This document shows, one piece after another, positions 25,088 to 32,442 of a stretch of DNA of 64,000 nucleotides. The notes under the pieces were generated by a model, which saw only the letters and a program-made list of their open reading frames with translations, was not told the origin of the DNA and made no database searches. The position numbers were made by a program, and so were the translations under genes. Origin of the DNA: VAXT01 sp035318925 (GTDB lineage Bacteria; Actinomycetota; Thermoleophilia; Gaiellales; Gaiellaceae); NCBI GenBank assembly GCA_035318925.1, contig DATHDS010000027.1, positions 62,001-126,000 on the forward strand, written 5' to 3'. Numbering within the stretch: the stretch's first letter is position 1; the number at the start of each line of letters is the position of its first letter.

Positions 25088-26622
25088 AGGAGTCGCGCTT
25101 CTCGTCTGTCTCTTTGCGATCGAGGATGGTCGCCGCAAGCGCAGTCCTCGCTGTGCTCGTCATCGGCGTCTTCGTCGCCATGATTCTCGCCCTCTCGGCA
25201 CTGCAAACGGCAACGAAGCAGGAGGCGCAGTCGAAGGAGGTCACCACCTCGGCCCTCAACCTCATGACGCTCGTCCTGGATGTCGAGACGGGTGTTCGCG
25301 GCTACGTCATCACCGGGAAGGAGCCGTTCCTCAAGCCGTACCTGGATGCACGCCAACAGCTACCGCGGAGTCTCAATGAGTTCGAGAAGCTCGCCTCGCG
25401 GGAGCCGCGCCAGCAGAGCGCCGCTCACGGTCTGACGACCGCGATCCGGCTCTACCTCACCGAATACGCCGAGAACGTGGTGCTCTTCACGGACCTCGGA
25501 GCCGCCCGATCCTCGCCGGCGGAGACCGAGGGCAAGCAACGGATCGACGACATCCGTATGCGCTTCAAGCACTTTCGCGCAACCGAGAACGCGCTCGCAG
25601 CCAGGCGGGAGCGCTCCGCCGAAGCCAAGTCCAGGCACGCGATTGAGCTTGGAGTAACGGGGCTGGCCGGCACGGCCGCCCTCATGCTCCTCTTTGGGTT
25701 CTACCTGGCGAGCTCGATCGCGCGGCCCGTTCGCAACGCGGCGGCAGGAGCAAGCCGCCTTGCGAGCGGCGAGCTGTCGCTCCGCCTCAAGCATGGTGGC
25801 CCGGGGGAAGTCGGCGAGCTCACCAGAGGCTTCAACCAGATGGCCGAGCGCCTCGAGAGCGCGCGCTCGGAGCTGGAGGAACAGAACGCGCAGCTCCGCG
25901 AGAGCGAGCGTCTGAAGTCCGACCTCGTCAACACCGTTTCGCATGAGCTACGAACGCCCCTCGCAGGAGTCCTCGGGTTCACGAAACTCCTCCTGACGCG
26001 GGATTTCGACTCCGAGACGCGCCGGCATTACCTCGGCATCGTCGACGCGCAGGCTCGCAGGCTCTCGGAGCTGATCGACGACTTCCTCGACGTCCGTCGC
26101 ATCGAGGAGGGGAGATTCGAGCGCGCCCAGGACCTGCTCGACGTGGGAGCTCTGCTGCAAGAGGAGGCACAGCTCTACAGCGCGCAGAGCCCCAAGCACA
26201 AGCTCGCGGTGACTCTGCCCGAGGGGCCACTGCCCGTGATGGGGAACCCCGACCGGCTGCGCCAGGTGATCGGCAACCTGCTCTCGAACGCCATCAAATA
26301 CTCGCCGCAGGGCGGTATCGTCGAGCTCACGGCCGAAGCCCACGACGGCGCAGTTCGCGTGGAGGTGCGCGACGAGGGGATCGGCATCCCGATGCTGCAG
26401 CAGCCCCAGATCTTCACGAAGTTCTTCCGCGGAGATGCCGCCGCGAGCGGGATCCCGGGCACCGGGCTCGGGCTCGCGGTCTCACGGGACATCGTCGAGT
26501 CGCACGGGGGCCGCATCGGGTTCACGAGCGCCGAAGGCGAGGGAGCGACCTTCTTCATCGAGCTTCCGAGCGGAAACGGCGGAGATGGTCGACTACAAGG
26601 AGATAGCGCACGACAGTCGTAA
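25084..26622 (+). CDS. CHASE3-HAMP sensor histidine kinase
   Basis: A 512-residue membrane kinase. TM1 spans about 16-38, an extracytoplasmic CHASE3-like helical domain about 45-185 (VETGVRGYVITGKEPFL), TM2 about 188-208, then HAMP (about 210-262), HisKA with H287 in TVSHELRTPLAGVLGF, and HATPase (N-box LSNAIKYSPQGG, G1 DEGIGIP, G2 GTGLGLAVSRDIVESHGG). It is coupled to the receiver upstream. A secreted AOC-like protein follows at a perfect Shine-Dalgarno ten bases after the stop, so it may be part of the same operon. Confidence 0.92.
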   Translation: MKESRFSSVSLRSRMVAASAVLAVLVIGVFVAMILALSALQTATKQEAQSKEVTTSALNLMTLVLDVETGVRGYVITGKEPFLKPYLDARQQLPRSLNEFEKLASREPRQQSAAHGLTTAIRLYLTEYAENVVLFTDLGAARSSPAETEGKQRIDDIRMRFKHFRATENALAARRERSAEAKSRHAIELGVTGLAGTAALMLLFGFYLASSIARPVRNAAAGASRLASGELSLRLKHGGPGEVGELTRGFNQMAERLESARSELEEQNAQLRESERLKSDLVNTVSHELRTPLAGVLGFTKLLLTRDFDSETRRHYLGIVDAQARRLSELIDDFLDVRRIEEGRFERAQDLLDVGALLQEEAQLYSAQSPKHKLAVTLPEGPLPVMGNPDRLRQVIGNLLSNAIKYSPQGGIVELTAEAHDGAVRVEVRDEGIGIPMLQQPQIFTKFFRGDAAASGIPGTGLGLAVSRDIVESHGGRIGFTSAEGEGATFFIELPSGNGGDGRLQGDSARQS

Positions 26623-26632
26623 AGGAGGAGCA

Positions 26633-27094
26633 ATGAGAAAGCTGCTTTTGCTCTCCGGCGCCCTGGTCGGGTTCGCCCTGATCACGGGCTCGGTCACGCA
26701 GGGCTCGCCGTCGCTCAAGCTGCCCAACACGGTCCGGATCACGAGCCTCGACTTCAAAGTCAACATCGACAACCGCGGACCTCAGAGACGGGGTCCTGGA
26801 GACGTCCTCCTGGTTCGCCAGCTCCTCTTCAACAAGGGGATCAGGAAGCAGGCGATCGGGCACACCGATCTCGTGTGCACGTTCACTGGCTCGCGAGCGC
26901 GGCAGTGCAGCGGGACCTACTTCCTCCCCAGAGGGAAGATCGTCGTCGCCGGCTCAGTCCAATTCCGTGACTTCTTCAAGCTCGCCGTCGTCGGCGGCAC
27001 GGATCTCTACGACAACGTGCGCGGCAGCCTGACCGGGACGAGATACACGAAAAAGCCCCGGCGCGAGCTGCTCATCTTTCGCCTGGTCGCCTAG
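26633..27094 (+). CDS. Secreted allene-oxide-cyclase/dirigent-like barrel protein
   Basis: A 153-residue protein with an N-terminal signal peptide (KLLLLSGALVGFALITGS). The rest shows the AOC-like/dirigent pattern: GPGDVLLVRQLLFNKG, HTDLVCTFTG, QCSGTYFLPRGKIVVAG, KLAVVGGTDLYDNVRGSL. AAAGGAGG at 26621-26628, overlapping the kinase stop, gives a very strong ribosome-binding site. Bacterial members are secreted beta-barrels of mostly unknown function. It is followed by the composite palindromic repeat. Confidence 0.75.
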   Translation: MRKLLLLSGALVGFALITGSVTQGSPSLKLPNTVRITSLDFKVNIDNRGPQRRGPGDVLLVRQLLFNKGIRKQAIGHTDLVCTFTGSRARQCSGTYFLPRGKIVVAGSVQFRDFFKLAVVGGTDLYDNVRGSLTGTRYTKKPRRELLIFRLVA

Positions 27095-27104
27095 CCGAAC
27101 CCGA

Positions 27105-27163
27105 CTGAGGCACCGCTTGCGGTGCCGCCATCAGGATGCCGGGCTTTGCCCGGCATCCGCCTG
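27105..27163. repeat. Composite palindromic repeat, copy 2
   Basis: Same plan and orientation as 1387-1446: stem one GGCACCGC with GCGGTGCC (27109-27126), stem two GGATGCCGGGC (27134-27144), loop TTT, GCCCGGCATCC (27148-27158), a perfect 11-bp stem. It lies between convergent genes and could terminate both. Confidence 0.55.
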
Positions 27164-27189
27164 TAAATCACCGACGGAACCGACTGCAA

Positions 27190-27489
27190 TTAACCGAAAC
27201 CAAGGATGAACTTGGCGTCTTCGGACATCAGCTCGGGCGTCCAGGGCGGATCCCACGTGAGCTCGACCTCGACGTCCTCGACGCCCGGTACGGCAGCCGC
27301 GGCGTCGTGGATTCCCTCCTGGATCATCGGCCCGGCCGGGCAGCCCATCGACGTCAGGCTGTGGACGACCTTCACCTTCGGCCCCTCGACCTGGACTTCG
27401 TAGACGAGGCCGAGATCGACGACGTCCATCCCGAGCTCTGGATCCTCGACGCCCTTCAGGGCTTCCGTGACTTCTTCTTTGGTCGGCAT
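27190..27489 (-). CDS. MIP18/DUF59 iron-sulfur assembly-like protein
   Basis: A 99-residue DUF59 protein (MIP18, SufT and PaaD family). It has the hallmark DPELGMDVVDLGLVYEV, SMGCPAGPMI containing the conserved Cys, and LTWDPPWTPELMSEDAKFIL. Members help assemble or insert iron-sulfur clusters into target proteins. It lies 10 bases after the GlpX-like gene at the end of the cDPG-type operon, but TAGCGT seven bases before its ATG suggests its own leaderless promoter. The target protein is unknown. Confidence 0.85.
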   Translation of the reverse strand: MPTKEEVTEALKGVEDPELGMDVVDLGLVYEVQVEGPKVKVVHSLTSMGCPAGPMIQEGIHDAAAAVPGVEDVEVELTWDPPWTPELMSEDAKFILGFG

Positions 27490-27496
27490 GGCAGAC

Positions 27497-27502
27497 ACGC
27501 TA
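27497..27502 (-). promoter_or_regulatory. -10 box containing the GlpX-like stop codon
   Basis: TAGCGT, seven bases before the ATG at 27489. Its TAG is the stop of the preceding gene. Confidence 0.45.
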
Positions 27503-28510
27503 TAGCAGGCGCACTTCCTCGCGCCGCTCGCGGGCGAAGAAGTGGATCCCGTCCACGAAACGAACCCAGTTGCAGCGTGTGCACATGACGAGCGAGTGGG
27601 TGCGCGCGCTGTCGGCGAGGTAGCGCACACCGCGCAGCAGGTCGCCGTTCGAGACGCCGGTGGCGGCAACGATGACCTCGGTCGGGGCGAGGTCGTCGAT
27701 CGCGAAGACCTGCTCCATGTCGGTGATGCCCTGTTCCCGGGCAAGGTCGATCTCTCCGCGGGTCGTCGGCCAGAGCTGTGCCTGCATCTCGCCGCCCAGG
27801 CAGCGGAGAGCGGCGGCCGTGAGCACGGCCTGACGGGTCCCTCCGATCCCGATTGCAAGGTGGTCGTTCGTGCCGCGGATCGCGGCCGAGATCGAGGCGG
27901 TCACGTCGCCGTCCTGGATCAGCTTGATGCGTGCCCCTGCGACCCGGATCTCCTCGATCAGGTCGTGGTGGCGCGGACGGTCGAGGACGATGGTCGTCAC
28001 GTCCCCGACGCGGCGTCCGAAGGCCGTTGCGATCGCCTCGACGTTCTCGGCAACCGGCCGCGTGAGGTCGATCTTGCCCCGAGCGACGGGCCCGACGGCC
28101 ATCTTGCGCATGTACATGTCCGGCAAGGTAGGAAAGGAGCCGAGCGGGCCCGCCGCGATCATCGACATCGCCCCATTGCCGCCTCGCGCGACGATTCCCG
28201 CTCCTTCGAGCGGGTCGAGGGCGAGATCGGCGGCGTCGCCGCCCGCCCCGATGCGGACCCCGGCTGCCAGCTGCTCGGCCTCGGCCGAGGCACCGATGAC
28301 GACGTGCCCGTCGATCGGCAGCTCCTCGAGCGCAGTCTCCATGCCGGCACGGGCGGCTTCCTCGGCACCGTCCTGGTCGGCGCGCCCGAGCCAGCGGGCG
28401 CTGGCGAGGGCTGAGCGCTCCGTGACGCGGGCGTAGCTCTCGCAGAGGCAGGGACGCGCGGCAGCCGGCTCGGTCTCAGTCTCGGTCTCTAGTCCAGCCA
28501 GCTCGGTCAT
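27500..28510 (-). CDS. Divergent GlpX-like sugar phosphatase homologue
   Basis: A 336-residue protein of the class II fructose-1,6-bisphosphatase (GlpX) fold: DPLEG at 99-103, PDMYMRKMAVGPVARGKIDL, QDGDVTASISAAI, ATGVSNGDLLRGVRY. Canonical active-site positions are altered. GEGE of GlpX is GASA (73-76), the region KxxAD reads QDGAE (46-50) and GIGGAPE reads GIGGTRQ (221-227), so three of the metal ligands known in E. coli GlpX are replaced. It may act on a different phosphate ester or be inactive. Its ATG overlaps the 2-phosphoglycerate kinase-like stop by 4 bases. Confidence 0.8.
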   Translation of the reverse strand: MTELAGLETETETEPAAARPCLCESYARVTERSALASARWLGRADQDGAEEAARAGMETALEELPIDGHVVIGASAEAEQLAAGVRIGAGGDAADLALDPLEGAGIVARGGNGAMSMIAAGPLGSFPTLPDMYMRKMAVGPVARGKIDLTRPVAENVEAIATAFGRRVGDVTTIVLDRPRHHDLIEEIRVAGARIKLIQDGDVTASISAAIRGTNDHLAIGIGGTRQAVLTAAALRCLGGEMQAQLWPTTRGEIDLAREQGITDMEQVFAIDDLAPTEVIVAATGVSNGDLLRGVRYLADSARTHSLVMCTRCNWVRFVDGIHFFARERREEVRLL

Positions 28511-29412
28511 CCAACCCTCTGCAATCTGTCCGCCGCCGTCAACACGAGCTCCATCACCTCGGCACTCGCCGCTTCCCGGTGCTTGTTGTCGATCACGGGC
28601 ACTCCCTGTCTTTCCGCCCGCTCCACGATGTAGTCCTGAAGGTAGCGAATGTCGGAGAGGCGCTCGAGGTACTTGTCGAGCGGCCGCATTCCCTGCGAGG
28701 CGAGGTCACGGATCCAGAAGTGGCCCGCGTGCGCCTCCTCGCTCTCGATCGCAAGCACGCAGTGGACGACGAGGGCGTCCTTGATCGGGGCGAGCATCCC
28801 AGGCACGAGGTGAACGCCCTCGAGCACCGTCGACCAGCCCTCGGTGAGCGAGCGGTCGATGGCCGCGTCGACCCCGACCAGGACGTTTCGCGTCTGGTCG
28901 AGGAACCCGTGCAGCAGCGGGTCGACCTCCTCCTCCTCGGCGCTGCGCAGGCCGCTTCCGGCCTCGAAGCTGGAGTAATGGATCGAGGGCATGAACTCCG
29001 GGCTGAAGTACGCGCGCAGGGTTTGGCGGACGAAGTCGGTCGATGTGAGCCGGGTGATGCCCAGGCGGTAGGCGACCTCGGTTGCGACCGTCGACTTGCC
29101 GGTGCCGGTCGCGCCTCCGATGAGCACGATGATCGGAACGTCGAGCTCCTCCAGGTCGCGATAGCGGCGAAGGCGCCCGGCAGCCTTCTCGCCCTCGCCC
29201 TCCCCGAGTACCTCGACCGCGAGGTCCTGGATCCGGTCCAGCTCGACGGTGTCCTGCTTGCGGTCGACGAGATCGGTCTCGATCCTCCGCGCGAGCTCGT
29301 AGGCCCGCACGGCCGAGACGCCGACCCGCATCAGAGCCCGGGCCATCAGGCCCTTCGAGTACGGCTCGTCGTCGCCGAGCGGCAGCGGATCGGTGCGTCG
29401 CCGCTCGGTCAT
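28507..29412 (-). CDS. 2-phosphoglycerate kinase-like protein
   Basis: A 301-residue protein with an N-terminal ATP-cone-like region (PYSKGLMARALMRVGVSAVR, about 17-95) and a P-loop kinase domain starting LIGGATGTGKSTVATE (G99-T108), followed by TSTDFVRQTLRAYF and VLEGVHLVPGML. ATP-cone plus P-loop is the layout of archaeal 2-phosphoglycerate kinase, which makes 2,3-diphosphoglycerate, precursor of cyclic 2,3-diphosphoglycerate. The ATG at 29412 overlaps the cDPG-synthetase-like stop (ATGA); upstream in-frame codons are antisense read-through. Biochemical role is inferred from architecture and neighbour. Confidence 0.82.
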   Translation of the reverse strand: MTERRRTDPLPLGDDEPYSKGLMARALMRVGVSAVRAYELARRIETDLVDRKQDTVELDRIQDLAVEVLGEGEGEKAAGRLRRYRDLEELDVPIIVLIGGATGTGKSTVATEVAYRLGITRLTSTDFVRQTLRAYFSPEFMPSIHYSSFEAGSGLRSAEEEEVDPLLHGFLDQTRNVLVGVDAAIDRSLTEGWSTVLEGVHLVPGMLAPIKDALVVHCVLAIESEEAHAGHFWIRDLASQGMRPLDKYLERLSDIRYLQDYIVERAERQGVPVIDNKHREAASAEVMELVLTAADRLQRVG

Positions 29413-30677
29413 CCCGCCACCGGCTGGCCCGCAACCGCCTCGGCGAGCACCTGCAGCTCCGCGTCGAGATCCGGCTCGCCCGCGAGCGGCAGCACCTGGT
29501 TGTCGACGAAGACGCATTCGACCCCGCGCTCGGCCGCCGTCGCAGCGACGACGTCGATCGCCGCCGCCTTGATCTCGATCAGATAGACGTCGGCCGTGAT
29601 TCCCTTCAACTCGTCGCGGAGAGCGTCGCGCTTGGCGAGGTTCCCCGAGATGTGGACGACGTCGACGTCGTGCTCGCGACGCAGATGGTCGGCGAGCCGG
29701 CTGTGGGCAGACAGCGGGGCCGTCGTGAAGAGGGCAACGCTCCTGCCGGTGACCGGCGTTGCCGGACGCGGCCGCATCATAGTCGCCACCACCGGAACGT
29801 CCTTCACGGCCGTGATCGCATCACGGACGGCCGTCGGAGAACCGTCTTCCGCGTTCGTCAGCACGACGAGGTCGGAGACGAGAATCCGGTACGCGTTGAG
29901 GTAGCCGGTAAGCAGCTCGAGGTCGGTGGAGGCGTCGGCGACGAGCACGCGACGACCCGTGGCGATCGGCGGCATGGCGGCGCCGCTGCCCTCGAAGATG
30001 ACGACATCGGCTCCGCGCTCGGCGGCAAGCCGGGCCCCAGCGGCGACGTTCGAGGTCGCGACCGCCCCGGCCAGGCCGCCGCCGGCGCGTCGACAGCCGA
30101 TCGTGTCCACGCCCGCGAGCGCCGCGTCCTCGAGGTAGTCGGAGGCCGCGTGGTGCCCTTCGCCGGCCAGCTCCAGCAGCCGGTCGAGGGACGTGCCCGC
30201 CTCGGCAACCACGGGCTCCGCGGGACCTCCCCGGCCCATCGCGACGACGAGCACGCTGCGGTCACGCGCATAGAGACGCGCAGCATGACTGGCGACGGCC
30301 GTCTTCCCGACCCGCTTGCCCGTCCCGACGATCCCGATCGACGGCAGCTCGAACGGCTCGAAGACGGGGACCTCGAAGCGAAAGTCGGGCCCCACGTATT
30401 GAACGCCATGGGCCAGGGCGAGGCTCGCGAAGCGGAAGCGCTCGCGCGGCCCAAGCACCGGCTCGTCGGAGAGATCGACGATCGCCTCGGGCTCGAGCTC
30501 GCCGATCGCGGCTTCCAGGTCGTCCACGAGCGGGACGCCGTACTCCTCGCCACCGCGCAGTTTCTCCGTCCCGCCGACGAAGAAGGCGCCGACGAAGTCG
30601 TACGGCAGCTCGGTCAGGGCATCGCGCACCACTTCGGCGTAGTGCTCGCCGTCGATCAAGGCGATCGCGCGCGTCAC
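29409..30677 (-). CDS. Cyclic 2,3-diphosphoglycerate synthetase-like protein
   Basis: A 422-residue protein. An N-terminal alpha/beta region (IALIDGEHYAEVVRDAL) is followed by a P-loop GIVGTGKRVGKT (115-126), the Walker-B-like DVVIFEGSGAAMPPIA and a C-terminal part with VYLIEIKAAAIDVVA. This matches the archaeal cDPG synthetase family, which closes 2,3-diphosphoglycerate to the cyclic phosphoanhydride using ATP; archaeal members are near 460 residues. The GTG at 30677 overlaps the metallophosphoesterase stop (GTGA). Adjacent to a 2-phosphoglycerate kinase-like gene, it suggests cDPG synthesis in a bacterium. No activity can be proven from sequence. Confidence 0.82.
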   Translation of the reverse strand: MTRAIALIDGEHYAEVVRDALTELPYDFVGAFFVGGTEKLRGGEEYGVPLVDDLEAAIGELEPEAIVDLSDEPVLGPRERFRFASLALAHGVQYVGPDFRFEVPVFEPFELPSIGIVGTGKRVGKTAVASHAARLYARDRSVLVVAMGRGGPAEPVVAEAGTSLDRLLELAGEGHHAASDYLEDAALAGVDTIGCRRAGGGLAGAVATSNVAAGARLAAERGADVVIFEGSGAAMPPIATGRRVLVADASTDLELLTGYLNAYRILVSDLVVLTNAEDGSPTAVRDAITAVKDVPVVATMMRPRPATPVTGRSVALFTTAPLSAHSRLADHLRREHDVDVVHISGNLAKRDALRDELKGITADVYLIEIKAAAIDVVAATAAERGVECVFVDNQVLPLAGEPDLDAELQVLAEAVAGQPVAG

Positions 30678-31474
30678 CGAGTCGTCACCTCGCCCTCGAT
30701 CCGAGCCGTGTACTTCTCGAACGCGAGCGTGTCGGTGGAGAACTGGATGATCTTCTCCTGCCCGTGAAACGGGTATTTGCGCCAGACGTCGACGTGCGTC
30801 CCCGTCACCTCGACGAGGTTGTAACAGGGCCTCGTGTTCCCCCTGAGGCGCAGCGACGAGACGGTCCCCGTGTTGACGACGAAAAGGTCCTCGAGGCGCC
30901 ACGCGTAAGGCACGTGCTTGTGGCCGGACAGGACGAGGTCGACTCCGGCGCGCTGCAGGCACTCGATCGCGTCCCCGGCGTCGTAGACGACGTTTCGCTC
31001 GCGGCCGGTTCCGGGCACCGGCAGCAGATGATGGTGGAGCACGAAGATCCGCAGGTCGGCGGGCGGCTTGAACTGTTCTTCGATCCAGCTGTAGCGCCCG
31101 CGGCCGATCTGCCCGTGATCGAGATCAGGCTCGGTCGAGTCGACGGCGACGACGGTCACGCCGTCGACGTGCAAAACGGAGTTGCGGTCGCCGAAATGCT
31201 GCTCGAAATGGACGTAGCCGACGTTCCGGGAGTCGTGGTTTCCGGGGACGACGACGAGCGATGCGCACTCGAGCCGGTCGAGGTAGGCCTTCGCCTGGGC
31301 GAACTCCTGCTTGAAGCCGAAGGTCGTCAGATCGCCGGTGCAGATGACGAGGTCGGGGCCCAGATCGTTGATCTCGCCGATCGCGCGCTCGATCAGGCTC
31401 GGCACGAAATGCGGGCCTCCACAATGGATGTCCGAGATGTGCGCGATCTGGAAGACGCGATCCGCTGCCGGCAT
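30674..31474 (-). CDS. Calcineurin-like metallophosphoesterase
   Basis: A 266-residue class III phosphodiesterase-like enzyme (CpdA type). All metal motifs are present: HISDIHCGG, TGDLTTFG, PGNHDS, LHHHLLP and SGHKHVPY. It is first in the operon, with TACACT seven bases before the ATG at 31474, and overlaps the cDPG-synthetase-like gene by 4 bases. By context it could hydrolyse cyclic 2,3-diphosphoglycerate or another phosphodiester. Cyclic nucleotides are the alternative, since this genome encodes several class III cyclases. Confidence 0.88.
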   Translation of the reverse strand: MPAADRVFQIAHISDIHCGGPHFVPSLIERAIGEINDLGPDLVICTGDLTTFGFKQEFAQAKAYLDRLECASLVVVPGNHDSRNVGYVHFEQHFGDRNSVLHVDGVTVVAVDSTEPDLDHGQIGRGRYSWIEEQFKPPADLRIFVLHHHLLPVPGTGRERNVVYDAGDAIECLQRAGVDLVLSGHKHVPYAWRLEDLFVVNTGTVSSLRLRGNTRPCYNLVEVTGTHVDVWRKYPFHGQEKIIQFSTDTLAFEKYTARIEGEVTTR

Positions 31475-31481
31475 GGCGCGA

Positions 31482-31487
31482 AGTGTA
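31482..31487 (-). promoter_or_regulatory. Leaderless -10 box of the cDPG-type operon
   Basis: TACACT, seven bases before the ATG at 31474. Confidence 0.5.
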
Positions 31488-31526
31488 CGCCCGGCCCAGC
31501 GGGCGGGGCCTATCCGAGGGCATTGC

Positions 31527-31532
31527 TATCCT
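31527..31532 (+). promoter_or_regulatory. Leaderless -10 box of the nuclease-like/hpt operon
   Basis: TATCCT, eight bases before the ATG at 31541. Confidence 0.5.
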
Positions 31533-31540
31533 GATTGCAG

Positions 31541-31909
31541 ATGGCCTCAGAAGTGCCTGATTTCCAGGCATATTGCGGGGGCGGGGTACCGCGCTTCGCA
31601 AATGACGTGGAGCTCGAGTGCGCAAAGCTGCTCGACTACTACCGCGTGCCCTGGAACTACGAGCCCACGACCTTCGTGCTCGAACGGGCCGCGGACGGGA
31701 GTGTCGTCGAGGCGTTCAAGCCCGACTTCTACCTCCCGGAACAGGATCTCTACCTCGAGCTGACGGTGATGAAGCAGTCCCTCGTGACGAGAAAGAACCG
31801 GAAGCTGCGCAAGCTTCGGCAGCTCTACCCGGACATCCGGATCAAGCTCTTCTACAAGCGCGACATCCAGCGCCTGGCCGAGCGATACAGACTCGATCTC
31901 GCCTCATAG
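31541..31909 (+). CDS. Small PD-(D/E)xK nuclease-like protein
   Basis: A 122-residue protein. FKPDFYLPEQDLYLELTVMK has the Asp and Glu spacing of PD-(D/E)xK-type nuclease cores, followed by a basic helix (TRKNRKLRKLRQLYPDIRI) and KLFYKRDIQRLAERY. The catalytic Lys position is not certain, so nuclease activity is tentative. The ATG at 31541 is chosen over a TTG two codons upstream because of the -10 spacing. The stop overlaps the apparent ATA start of hpt in an ATAG junction, so the two genes are coupled. Confidence 0.65.
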   Translation: MASEVPDFQAYCGGGVPRFANDVELECAKLLDYYRVPWNYEPTTFVLERAADGSVVEAFKPDFYLPEQDLYLELTVMKQSLVTRKNRKLRKLRQLYPDIRIKLFYKRDIQRLAERYRLDLAS

Positions 31910-32442
31910 AGACCGACGGCCGCGTCGGGGAGGTCTATCTCTCAGCGGAGGAGATCAGGGCGCGCGTGGCCGAGCTCGGGGCCGAGATCGCCCGTGACTA
32001 CGAGGGCCGCGAGCCGGTGCTCGTCGCCTCGCTGAAGACGAGCGTCTTCTTCCTCGCCGACCTCTCCCGGGCCATCCCCATCCCCCACGCGATCGACTTC
32101 ATCGCGCTCGCCGGCTACGCGGGCAGAACTCCGAGGTCCGGCGTCCGCCTCCTGAAGGACCTCGACGTCACGATCGAGGGCCGCGACGTCCTCCTCGTCG
32201 AGGACGTCGTCGACACCGGCCTGACCCTGAACTACGTCTGCCGCACCCTCGCTCTCCGCAATCCGGCGTCTCTCGCCGCCGTGACGTTCCTCGACCGCCC
32301 GTACCGGCGACTCGTCGACGACTTACCGGTGCGCTACGTCGGTTTCACCGTGCCCGACGAGTTCTTCGTCGGCTACGGCTTCGACCTCGAAGAGCGCTAT
32401 CGGTATCTCCCGGACCTGCACCTCGCCGAGGGCGCGGGCTAG
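31906..32442 (+). CDS. hpt: Hypoxanthine phosphoribosyltransferase, apparent ATA start
   Basis: A 178-residue purine-salvage enzyme converting hypoxanthine or guanine plus PRPP to IMP or GMP. The PRPP loop is VLLVEDVVDTGLTL; VGEVYLSAEEIRARVAELG is the conserved start of the family and YVGFTVPDEFFVGYGFDL the conserved end. No ATG, GTG or TTG lies in frame between the far-upstream frame and residue 21; the first usable GTG, near 31966, would delete the conserved first strand. ATA at 31906, overlapping the preceding TAG as ATAG, gives exactly the expected length. Product is certain; the start codon is an inference. Confidence 0.85.
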   Translation: METDGRVGEVYLSAEEIRARVAELGAEIARDYEGREPVLVASLKTSVFFLADLSRAIPIPHAIDFIALAGYAGRTPRSGVRLLKDLDVTIEGRDVLLVEDVVDTGLTLNYVCRTLALRNPASLAAVTFLDRPYRRLVDDLPVRYVGFTVPDEFFVGYGFDLEERYRYLPDLHLAEGAG

